Below, one piece after another: positions 17,651-25,142 of a stretch of 64,000 nt of DNA. The position numbers and the translations under genes are program-made. Source of the stretch: CAZOVB01 sp046541415 (GTDB taxonomy: Bacteria > Planctomycetota > Phycisphaerae > SM23-33); contig JBKHDI010000005.1 in the NCBI GenBank assembly GCA_046541415.1, positions 1-64,000 of the forward strand. The letters are read 5' to 3'. How positions within the stretch are numbered: position 1 is the stretch's first letter; every line of letters begins with the position of its first letter. A model generated the notes under the pieces. That model made no database searches, was not told the origin of the DNA, and saw nothing but the letters and a program-made list of their open reading frames with translations.

Positions 17651-17879
17651 GATCTTCCCTCCAGGATTCTCCCTGTCGACACACGACGGGGAAATGCCCA
17701 TCATTCTCGTCAGAGACCCTCAATACTTTAGGGGGAAACGCCCAATCGGCGCCGGATTGGCCAACTGTCTCAACGCCCTGGACGTGCAATTCTGTAAAAA
17801 TGTTTGTGTCAACGTGTCGCCAAACTGGGAATTTGGCCATTTTCGGGCCAGCTAGGGCACAGCCCGCAACAACTGTACA

Positions 17880-18109
17880 AACAAAATGTTACATCGCATA
17901 CACAGGAGATCCGTCTCTACTGGCCGCCGGAATGGCCGCCGGGGCGGCGATGGTACTTGGAAAAAGCAGAAAACCCGTAGATTTATCTGGAACTTTTGGG
18001 GCCTTTGAGACGAAAATAGTAGTGAGCGAGCGAGAGGGACTTCCCGCCTAAACAGGTCCCTCCAGCCGATGGGGTTTTCGTCCTCCTTTCCCCCATCGGC
18101 TGTTTTTTT
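17880..18109 (+). ncRNA. Candidate structured small RNA with intrinsic terminator
   Basis: Noncoding-looking stretch between two convergent genes, more AT-rich at its left end. It holds successive hairpins: GAGA/TCTC near 17906, GCCGCC/GGCGGC near 17937, a 7-bp GAGGGAC/GTCCCTC hairpin (18034-18062) and the terminator (18063-18109). The only open frame across it (to 18051) has unremarkable composition and no ribosome site. I could not match it to 6S, SRP, tmRNA, RNase P or a known riboswitch. The 5' end is a guess. Confidence 0.35.
18063..18109 (+). terminator. Rho-independent terminator
   Basis: Twelve-base-pair stem CAGCCGATGGGG/CCCCATCGGCTG with a 16-base loop followed by seven T. Strong and clearly plus-strand, although no plus-strand protein gene precedes it within 780 bp, which is why a small RNA is proposed. 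Confidence 0.85.
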
Positions 18110-18208
18110 GCGCCGACTCCGACTTGGTCAGCTGTCAGAGCTGTAGATTCCATTGCACCAGCAGGCCCCCGGTCTGCGCAAATCCGCAATCCGAAATCGG
18201 CAATTCCC

Positions 18209-19732
18209 CTAGTGTGTCAGCGCGTAGGCGATGATGTTCACGCCCAGGCGCAGGGCGTCGGCGTCGGCGTAGCCGCGGTTGTAGGCGAAGTTCAGCTGCT
18301 CCCAACCGTTGGCCAGGCTCATCGGCGAGTAGACCACCGCCAGCTGGCCGTCGATGGCAATGCCTTCCAGCACCGGAGCGTTGAGGTTGGCGTGCCGGGC
18401 GCCGACGAGGTTGGAGTAGTCGACGGCCTGGATCTTGAAGGGCATCTGGTAGAGGGGGCTATCCAGCTTGAGGGTTTTGAGTTCCGCGTTGGGCAGGACG
18501 CGTTGGATCTCGCGCCGGAAGGCGGCGTCGAAGGCCTTCCGCCCGGCTGCGGCGTCGGCGATCAGCACGCCCCCGCTGGTCAGGTATGTCCGGAGGCGCT
18601 GGACCTGGGCGTCTGAGAGTTTGAAGTCGCGCAGGCCCGTCATGTAGAGCACCGGGTGCTTGAAGAGGTCCACCGCGGCCGGGTCGAGCAGCTGGCGTTT
18701 GAACTGCACGTTCAGCGTGGTGTTCTTTTCGATGTATTTCATGAGGTTCGGCAGGGCGTGGGGTGTGGGGTCCCAGTCGCCGGCGTGGGTCAGCTGGGCG
18801 ATGACCAGTTGGTCGCGGGTCTGCTGGTCGGCCTGGTGGTAGACCTTCTGGCTGCCCCAGCTGCGGGCATACTGGAAGTTGGCCAGGCAGGTGGTGATGA
18901 TGTTCACTCCCAGCTGCAGCGCGTCGTTCTGGTGATAGAGTACGCCTCCCTGGATGGGGTGGTTGACCACGTCCCAGCCGCAGTTCAGGTCGATCGGCGA
19001 GAAGATGATCGCCGGCCTGCAGCCCAGGTATATCCCTTCCAGGTACGGCTCAGCCGCCTTGAAGGGCTTGTCGTCGACGCGATACCGCATCTTCTCGATG
19101 TTGTAGTATGCGCTGAACAGGGGCGAGTCCTGGTCGATCCGGGCCAGCTGCCGCTTGGGGAACAGACGCTGGATCTGCTGCCTGGCGGTCTGGCGGAATT
19201 CCTTGCGTCCGCACTGGGCATGGACCACCAGCGTCCCGCCGTCGTAGAGGTATCTGCGGAGCTGGTCGAGCATGGCGTCGGACAGCTCGGGCATGGGCGT
19301 CCAGCCGGTGACGTAGAGGATCGGCATCTCGGCCGGGTCCCACGAGAACTGCTGCAGGTCCGTGGCCACGAACCGATAGCGGATGCCCAGCTTGTTGTTG
19401 GCAAAGCCGATGAGCCTCTCGATGTCGATCTGGGTGGTGGGGAATGCGTCGACCTGTTTTCTCTGGCCGTCGACGATCTCGAAACGTTTCTCGGAGAAGT
19501 TGACCATCCCCACCAGGGCAGGCGGGGCGGGCTGACGCTTCTTCTCGCTGCGTCGCAGGGGGGTCGCCGGCAGGGGCAGCGGCGGAATGCCTTCGGCGGC
19601 GCTGCGCCGCTGGGGCTTGGCCCGAGGGGGGACCTGGGCCTTGGGGTTGGTCCATTGGGCCGCTGCGGGCAGGGCCGCTGCGAAGATCAGCAGGGCGATC
19701 AGCGTGGAAGTCAACCGTTTCGGATGCATCAT
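18209..19732 (-). CDS. Exported protein with two tandem DUF4159 domains
   Basis: Secreted or periplasmic protein of 507 aa with a clear signal peptide (cut after AAA near residue 25), then a Pro/Arg-rich linker to about 75. Two homologous copies follow: the first contains LEGIYLGCRPAIIFSP and DALQLGVNIIT, the second LEGIAIDGQLAVVYSP and DALRLGVNIIA. DUF4159 is predicted to have a ThuA/amidotransferase-like fold of unknown function and is common in planctomycetes; each copy here shows the YDGGTL / TSGGVL turn. The TPR lipoprotein gene lies 210 bp upstream on the same strand. Confidence 0.82.
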   Translation of the reverse strand: MMHPKRLTSTLIALLIFAAALPAAAQWTNPKAQVPPRAKPQRRSAAEGIPPLPLPATPLRRSEKKRQPAPPALVGMVNFSEKRFEIVDGQRKQVDAFPTTQIDIERLIGFANNKLGIRYRFVATDLQQFSWDPAEMPILYVTGWTPMPELSDAMLDQLRRYLYDGGTLVVHAQCGRKEFRQTARQQIQRLFPKRQLARIDQDSPLFSAYYNIEKMRYRVDDKPFKAAEPYLEGIYLGCRPAIIFSPIDLNCGWDVVNHPIQGGVLYHQNDALQLGVNIITTCLANFQYARSWGSQKVYHQADQQTRDQLVIAQLTHAGDWDPTPHALPNLMKYIEKNTTLNVQFKRQLLDPAAVDLFKHPVLYMTGLRDFKLSDAQVQRLRTYLTSGGVLIADAAAGRKAFDAAFRREIQRVLPNAELKTLKLDSPLYQMPFKIQAVDYSNLVGARHANLNAPVLEGIAIDGQLAVVYSPMSLANGWEQLNFAYNRGYADADALRLGVNIIAYALTH

Positions 19733-19942
19733 CTGCCTCGCTTTCGTCGTTCCGGGCCCAAGCCCCGGGGCCCAAGCCGCAAAGAAGCCCTACATACTAT
19801 AACGGCAGGGACGCGGGGTCGTATTGCGAAAAACATTCGCATCCGCCCCGGCGACCGGCGCAAAGCAATACCCCGGCTGCGCGGAGCAACCGGGGCATGG
19901 CTGGTCGTTTGTCCGGCCGGGGCCGGACGGGTCGGAAAAACG

Positions 19943-20872
19943 CTATTCCTTCGGCGCCGTCAGCTCGGCCACGCGTGCGCGGGCGAAGTCGTCGTTGCCC
20001 AGGCGATAGGGGTCGTACTTCCGGGCCAGGCGATAGGTCTCGATGGCCTTGGGCACGTTGTGCAGTCGCAGATCGTAAACGAGCGCCGCCTGGAACCGGG
20101 CGGGCTGATCGATTTCCGGGTCCCACTGCCAGGCCCGCTGGTACCAGTTGACCGCGCGGATGTTCTCGTCGAACTCGTCCTTGTAGATCTCGGCGATGTG
20201 GTAGGCTGCCAGGGCGATTTTTGTCGAGTCGGGGTATTTTTCGACGAGCCTGAGCAGCTTGGAGAGGGCTTTGGCCTTGTCGGCCCGGCCGGCCAGCAGG
20301 CCGTCCTTCAGCGCCATTGCTTCAGCGTAGAGGTCTTCGGCCTCGGCATGGACGACGGTGGGCCTCAGGCCCGGGCCCGGGATCTCGGCGTCCAGGAAGT
20401 ACATATAGGTATAGACATCTCTGAAGGCCTGTCGGATCTCGTTGAGCTTGGCGAGTTTCTCCGACTGGCCCGACTGCTTGTAGAACGCGGCCAGGTCCTG
20501 CTGGGCGGCAAGCCACTGCCCGCGGGACTCGACGAGATTCTCCACGAGGATCCGCTGATCGCGGTCGACCATCGACTCGCCCTGGGGGGGGGCGATCTCC
20601 GGCTGGAGGTCGAAGCGGGCCTGTTCGGTCGCCCCGCGGAGATTCTTGATCTCCTTGCGGGCCCAGCGAAGCTTGTCGAGGTTGCCCGTCCGCTTATAGA
20701 AGGTCTCGACCACCGATAGGTAGTGCTGGTAGTCGGTCTGCCTGGCCAGGTACTCCGAGACCAGTTGCAGTTCGGTCGCATCGGTTCGGTCGACCTCGAT
20801 GGTGGCGTTGCCGCAGCCGACGCAAAGCCAGCCGGCAGCAAGGCACAACAGCAGGACAATCCGTTGATTCAT
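19943..20872 (-). CDS. Lipoprotein with tetratricopeptide-like repeats
   Basis: Predicted outer- or inner-membrane lipoprotein, 309 aa, lipobox WLCVGC with C20. The rest is all-helical; TPR-like pairs are best seen from about 190 (AEDLYAEAMALKDGLL) to 300, ending with IETYRLARKYDP. Such proteins act as protein-protein scaffolds; no partner can be named. GGAGAG precedes the ATG at 20872 and a promoter fits at 20920-20948. The next gene on the same strand encodes the DUF4159 protein. Confidence 0.72.
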   Translation of the reverse strand: MNQRIVLLLCLAAGWLCVGCGNATIEVDRTDATELQLVSEYLARQTDYQHYLSVVETFYKRTGNLDKLRWARKEIKNLRGATEQARFDLQPEIAPPQGESMVDRDQRILVENLVESRGQWLAAQQDLAAFYKQSGQSEKLAKLNEIRQAFRDVYTYMYFLDAEIPGPGLRPTVVHAEAEDLYAEAMALKDGLLAGRADKAKALSKLLRLVEKYPDSTKIALAAYHIAEIYKDEFDENIRAVNWYQRAWQWDPEIDQPARFQAALVYDLRLHNVPKAIETYRLARKYDPYRLGNDDFARARVAELTAPKE

Positions 20873-20919
20873 TCTGGGCTCTCCTTACCCGGTATGGTTG
20901 GAGTGGTTTGGCAACTTGT

Positions 20920-20948
20920 ATTATGCATCCACGCGGTGCGGTCTGCAA
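20920..20948 (-). promoter_or_regulatory. Promoter of the TPR lipoprotein gene
   Basis: TTGCAG, 17-base spacer, CATAAT on the minus strand, about 48 bp ahead of the start. Confidence 0.5.
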
Positions 20949-21147
20949 GCGATCGTTCCGATCGGCGCAGCGATCATCCGCCCCGCCCGGGCCGCTGGAA
21001 CACCTATCGGCCAGACGGGACCGATCCGGCCATCGCAAATCGCCGCCCCGCAGGCGCCCGAGCGGTTTCCTGTAGTCGCGACCTGCCGCGGCTGATACCA
21101 TATCTCCCACGACGCGTCGGCCTCGACCCGAAGCCAAGGAGAAACAC

Positions 21148-22617
21148 ATGTCGCAGACAGAGCCTTTCCGCCGGATCGCAATCGTCCTGTTGTGTCTTGC
21201 CGCCTGGGCCCCCACCGCAGCCGGGCCGGCCTCTCCGGGCCCAGAGCCCGACCAGGCAGCAGCCAGCGACACCTGGAGGCTGCCTGTTCGGATTCAACAG
21301 CTGCACGTGGCAGGCCGGAAAGTCGCCGGACGCCAGGGCGACCGGGCGATGGTCTACAACCTCAAGGCCCCTGCGGCGGCAAAGACCCAGGCCCGACTGG
21401 TCGTCTCCGGTGCAGCTCGGGCCCTGGCCGAGGTGGACGGGCAGATCGTCCTGCTCCGCGCCCTGCCAGCCAAACCCCGAACGCTTGCGACTGACACCCT
21501 CCTGCTGCAGGACCCAGTCAGCCAGCAAGGGCTGATCCTCCAACTGCTTCAGGCCCACCGCGACGGTCAGGCTGCGGGGCAGTGGAACGTCTCTGCCGGA
21601 CAGGACGGGGCGATTGTCAGCCTTGCCTGGGATGCGTCGCAGCAGGACCAGTTGCGTGTGATTCCCTTTACCGGCGATGCACTGCTGGCGATGGACGGCG
21701 TCCGCCGGGCCGAGGCCCAGCCTGTCCGGTCGAGCCCGCAGCGGATCGCCGCAGCCGGCCAATTGCCCCAGCCCCAGGCCGTCGCAGAAGCACGCAACAG
21801 CGAATCCGAACCCCTGGCCGTCGGAGGCCCGGACACCGACGCCGACGGTCCCTGGTGGAAGCTGTTTCCCAACAAGACACGCCTGATGGACCCCCTGCTG
21901 GCCGACCAGCGCGAGGCATCGATGCGATTCGGATACCTGGTCGACCACGGCAGCAGCGAAAACGGCGACGATACATACTTCGACGTCCAGCTGGGCGCGG
22001 ATCTGGTGATCTTCTACAAGCAGTTCGACGCGGACAACGAGATGACCCTCTCCGGCCGGGCGTTGGTCTCCTCCCGCCTGCAGGTCGGCGAGAACACCCC
22101 CCTGCTGAACGTCGACTACATCGGCGGCGCGGCGCTGGGTTACCGACACAAGGCCGACACCTTCGAGCTGCTGCTCTACCACCAGAGTTCGCACCTGGGC
22201 GACGAGACGCTCGACTTCGGCCGTCGGGCGCGGATCGACTATTCCCGCGAGGCCGTCCGCCTGCTCTGGTCGCGCCAGATCCTGGAGAACCTTCGGGTTT
22301 ACGCCGGCCCGACGTTCAACTTCGCCTCGGCCAGCCCGGACGAGTTGGACAACACCTTCATCCTCCAGGCCGGGGCAGAATACCGCTGGGACATCCAAGG
22401 CTGGCCGATGTACGCCGCCGTCGACCTGCAGGCCAAGGAGGAAAACGACTGGCGCGTCAATGTCAACACGCAGGTCGGCCTGGAACTGGGCGACAAGTGG
22501 CGGTTCTTCCATCGCCCGCGGGTGTTTGTCGAGTACTTCAATGGCAACAGTAACATGGGCCAATACTGGGACGAGCACGAGTCGCTGTTCATGCTCGGAT
22601 TCGGCTTTGACCTGTAA
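21148..22617 (+). CDS. DUF1207-like outer-membrane beta-barrel protein
   Basis: Exported protein of 489 aa with a signal peptide and a low-complexity periplasmic part to about residue 240. From LFPNKTRLMDPLLADQREA onward it shows alternating amphipathic strands and ends in LGFGFDL, matching the DUF1207 pattern (start with a PLLAD-type segment, then a barrel). A similar layout occurs in barrels that sense or modify the outer leaflet, but no catalytic residues can be pointed to. AAGGAG precedes ATG 21148. It converges with the PLD gene, the stops being 8 bp apart. Confidence 0.68.
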   Translation: MSQTEPFRRIAIVLLCLAAWAPTAAGPASPGPEPDQAAASDTWRLPVRIQQLHVAGRKVAGRQGDRAMVYNLKAPAAAKTQARLVVSGAARALAEVDGQIVLLRALPAKPRTLATDTLLLQDPVSQQGLILQLLQAHRDGQAAGQWNVSAGQDGAIVSLAWDASQQDQLRVIPFTGDALLAMDGVRRAEAQPVRSSPQRIAAAGQLPQPQAVAEARNSESEPLAVGGPDTDADGPWWKLFPNKTRLMDPLLADQREASMRFGYLVDHGSSENGDDTYFDVQLGADLVIFYKQFDADNEMTLSGRALVSSRLQVGENTPLLNVDYIGGAALGYRHKADTFELLLYHQSSHLGDETLDFGRRARIDYSREAVRLLWSRQILENLRVYAGPTFNFASASPDELDNTFILQAGAEYRWDIQGWPMYAAVDLQAKEENDWRVNVNTQVGLELGDKWRFFHRPRVFVEYFNGNSNMGQYWDEHESLFMLGFGFDL

Positions 22618-22625
22618 TCGTCGGC

Positions 22626-23327
22626 TCAGCCGCCGTTGTCGGCAAAGCCCTGCCAGAGCTGCCCGAACCGCTGGATGAACGGCTCGACCAGGCGCGGGTC
22701 TTCGGTGAGGATGAAGTTTTCCTGGTTGTGCTCGGCCGCCCCGCGCGTCCAGTTGTAGCTGCCTGTCAAGAGACACCGGGCGTCGAAGATCGCGAACTTG
22801 TGGTGCATGTGGAAGCGGCTGGCGTCGGTCCGCAGGTCCATCCCCTCCCGCAGGAACCGATCGACGTCGCTGCCGCGGTCGCCGGCCTTGTCGTCGTCGG
22901 TGATCACCCGCAGGTGCACGCCCCGCCGGTGGGCGTCGATCATCGCCCGGGAGATCCGGTCGTCGGTGATGGTGAACACGCAGATGTCTACCGACCGCCG
23001 GGCAGAATCGAAGAGTCCGGCGATCCGCTTGGGGCAGTTGTCGCGGCGCGAGAAGCAGACTTCCGCGGCGACCTGCTGCAGATCAGGTGGACGGGCGGTC
23101 TCGACCGCCTTGACCACGCGGTGCAGCCACTCCAGCACGGCCTGGTTGTCGGCGCCGTCCAGGAACGAGCCGGCCATCTCGAACGCCCGGTTGCGGATCC
23201 AGGCCGGGGCGGCCCCCGCGGAAATCGCCTCGCCAAACACTTCCTGGATCGCCCGCTTCTCCGACCGGCTCAACCGCAGGTCATCCAGTGACCGTCGCAG
23301 GATGTCATCGAGTCTCTGGGCGTCCAT
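22626..23327 (-). CDS. Phospholipase D-family protein with one HKD motif
   Basis: A 233-aa protein from ATG 23327 (AGGAAG upstream); the frame open to 23369 is not needed. One HxKx4D motif appears in HHKFAIFD, followed by GSYNWT, the arrangement of small nucleases and cardiolipin-hydrolase-like members (Nuc, NucT), which dimerise to form the active site. Residues 1-75 are helical with no known domain. No signal peptide is seen, so a cytoplasmic nuclease or phosphodiesterase is more likely than an exported one. Confidence 0.85.
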   Translation of the reverse strand: MDAQRLDDILRRSLDDLRLSRSEKRAIQEVFGEAISAGAAPAWIRNRAFEMAGSFLDGADNQAVLEWLHRVVKAVETARPPDLQQVAAEVCFSRRDNCPKRIAGLFDSARRSVDICVFTITDDRISRAMIDAHRRGVHLRVITDDDKAGDRGSDVDRFLREGMDLRTDASRFHMHHKFAIFDARCLLTGSYNWTRGAAEHNQENFILTEDPRLVEPFIQRFGQLWQGFADNGG

Positions 23328-23370
23328 GTCTTCTTCCTGCCGGATCCGTCCCCATTGCCTGCGCTGCAAT

Positions 23371-23401
23371 CGGGCCGATGCTCACGTCGAGCACCGGCCC
23401 G
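23371..23401 (-). terminator. Long GC stem-loop after the PEP-CTERM gene
   Basis: Thirteen-base-pair stem with one mismatch (23371-23383 with 23389-23401) and a 5-base loop, 23 bp past the PEP-CTERM stop and 44 bp before the PLD start. There is no T-run, so it may be a terminator helped by Rho or a transcript-stabilising hairpin. Confidence 0.35.
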
Positions 23402-23423
23402 AAAGATCTGTCTGATTGCTGGA

Positions 23424-24365
23424 TCAGTTCCGCCTGCGGCGAATAAGGCTTACCAGCCCGAGACCCAGAACGCTCAGCGTCGCCGGCTCGGGAATCACGG
23501 TATTGCCGGTCTCGACGGTCACAAGATCCGTGCTGCCGATTCCGCCGGTGTTGCTGCTGGACTGGTGGCTGAGCAGGTCGCCCATGCGGACCGAGCCGAA
23601 GACCGAGGCGTTGATTTCGCCTTCGTCATTGCCGGTATCCACCGCTTTGGCAGCCAGGGCTGCATTGATATCGGCCCAACTCATCGACATACCGTTGGCG
23701 TTGACGACGGCCCCGGCCAACTCATCCGAGAAGGTCGCTTCGGCAGTGGTGTAGAGTTCAAAGCCGTCCTGGTTGACGAACATCTGCGTGGTCAACCAGT
23801 CGATGCCGTTGTATCCGTCCAGGCTGAAGGATGCGACCGTCAGCTGGCCCTGCGGCGTGTTGTTGCCGCCAGCACTGGTATCCGAGAACGCATACACCGT
23901 GCCCGTCACGGCCAGGCTGTCATCTTCCTGATTGGCGTAGCTCAGACGCACGGCCAGCCCGCCCTTGTCGTTCCAGTAGACGTTGGCATTGCCGGTCTTG
24001 TCGTTGGCGGAATTGGTCACCCAGAGTTCGTGGGTGTAGGGCGCCGCGTCGGTGGTGCTGACCTTGCCGGTCACCCAACTGTAGGTATGTCCCTCGGCTG
24101 TCCAGGAATCGAACGTATCGTTCGAAAGTATGCCGCCATTGCCCCAGCTACCGTTGACCTTCCTGGTCCATTCGGAAAGGCCCGCCGAGGTCACTTCCTG
24201 CAGGGCCATATTGTAGTTGTTGTTGGAAATCCAGTCTCCGCCGATCCCGTCATTCATGGTCAGTCCACTGCCAGTGAAGCTGTCCTGCAGAACGATGTCG
24301 GCCGAAGCTGACACCGCAAACACTGCGCACAGTGCTACCGAACAACATGTTGAGAGAATTCGCAT
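23424..24365 (-). CDS. PEP-CTERM sorting-domain protein
   Basis: Secreted 313-aa protein with a signal peptide (MRILSTCCSVALCAVFAVSA) and a C-terminal sorting signal: PEPATLS, a hydrophobic helix, then RRRR. Exosortase-type systems process such tails and attach the protein to the cell surface or an extracellular matrix; no exosortase is in the window. The middle is Asn/Thr/Gly-rich and lectin-like in appearance but unassigned. ATG 24365 has GGAGG six bases upstream; the open frame to 24455 runs through the promoter and is not coding. Confidence 0.88.
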   Translation of the reverse strand: MRILSTCCSVALCAVFAVSASADIVLQDSFTGSGLTMNDGIGGDWISNNNYNMALQEVTSAGLSEWTRKVNGSWGNGGILSNDTFDSWTAEGHTYSWVTGKVSTTDAAPYTHELWVTNSANDKTGNANVYWNDKGGLAVRLSYANQEDDSLAVTGTVYAFSDTSAGGNNTPQGQLTVASFSLDGYNGIDWLTTQMFVNQDGFELYTTAEATFSDELAGAVVNANGMSMSWADINAALAAKAVDTGNDEGEINASVFGSVRMGDLLSHQSSSNTGGIGSTDLVTVETGNTVIPEPATLSVLGLGLVSLIRRRRN

Positions 24366-24420
24366 AACTACCTCCAGCTTGGCGATTTGCTCTTTGTAAC
24401 TCGATTTGACTACAGAATGA

Positions 24421-24449
24421 ATTATACGGCAACATCCTCGATCCCGCAA
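24421..24449 (-). promoter_or_regulatory. Promoter of the PEP-CTERM gene
   Basis: TTGCGG, 17-base spacer, TATAAT (perfect -10) on the minus strand, giving a leader of about 50 bases. The best single promoter in the window. Confidence 0.7.
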
Positions 24450-24503
24450 GCCCACTTCCAGCCTGTTTCAAAGCCTGCCGGCTGAACCGCGACCGGCTGA
24501 GAG

Positions 24504-25046
24504 CTAGAAGTAGTTGGCCAGGTGTCTGCGGGACTGGCTGTCGAGCTGGTTGAGGTCGGGCAGTTCGTAGATATTGCCGTCGGCATCGCGGAACAGGGCC
24601 CGGCTGGCTGAGAGCAGGCGGACGTCGTCGCGACTCTTGACCTGGAAGTTGACCACCCCGCGGTCGGTCCGTGCCTTGATGTTGCTGACGCCGAACTTGT
24701 GCTCGAACTCCAGGACCTCCAGGATCCGGGGGTTGAAGATCTTCTCCCGCATTTCATGCTCGATCAGTTCCCGCAGCGAGCCGTCGACTTCGTCCAGTTC
24801 GTGGAACATGACGATCTCGTATCCGTCGGCGTCGCGGAGGCAGATGTACTGGTCGGGCATGGACCAGGGAAAGCAGCGGGCGACCTGCACGTCGACGATC
24901 GGTTCGTCCCGACCGGCCAGGCGGGCCACCAGTTGCCCGGCGGCATTGCGCTGCAGGTCGACCAGGCGGGCCTGGCTGTAATCGGGTCGGTCGGAGGTCA
25001 GCTTGCCGGTGGCGCGGGTTCTGGCGGTTTCTTTCGGGCTGTCCAT
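24504..25046 (-). CDS. DUF1854 family protein
   Basis: Soluble 180-aa protein matching DUF1854: the FPWSMPDQYICLRDADG core, the E-rich helix LRELIEHEMRE, TDRGVVNFQVKSRDDVRLL, and the closing LDSQSRRHLANYF. The family is known for occurring beside ABC exporters and has been linked to cyanophycin-related gene sets in other bacteria; its biochemical role is unknown. Here the best candidate partner exporter is the gene at 1-2262. No clear ribosome site precedes ATG 25046. Confidence 0.82.
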   Translation of the reverse strand: MDSPKETARTRATGKLTSDRPDYSQARLVDLQRNAAGQLVARLAGRDEPIVDVQVARCFPWSMPDQYICLRDADGYEIVMFHELDEVDGSLRELIEHEMREKIFNPRILEVLEFEHKFGVSNIKARTDRGVVNFQVKSRDDVRLLSASRALFRDADGNIYELPDLNQLDSQSRRHLANYF

Positions 25047-25142
25047 GAGTCACATACTGCGTATGGGGCCGGAATCGTGTGCGAGACGTTGCCTGAAGTC
25101 TAGCTGCCGCCGGACATCGGGGCAAGCCCCGGGCCGGAACAG

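Noticed and set aside
17800..18051. Plus-strand 83-codon frame in the candidate small RNA
   Set aside because: No ribosome site, no recognisable protein features; overlaps the structured hairpins.
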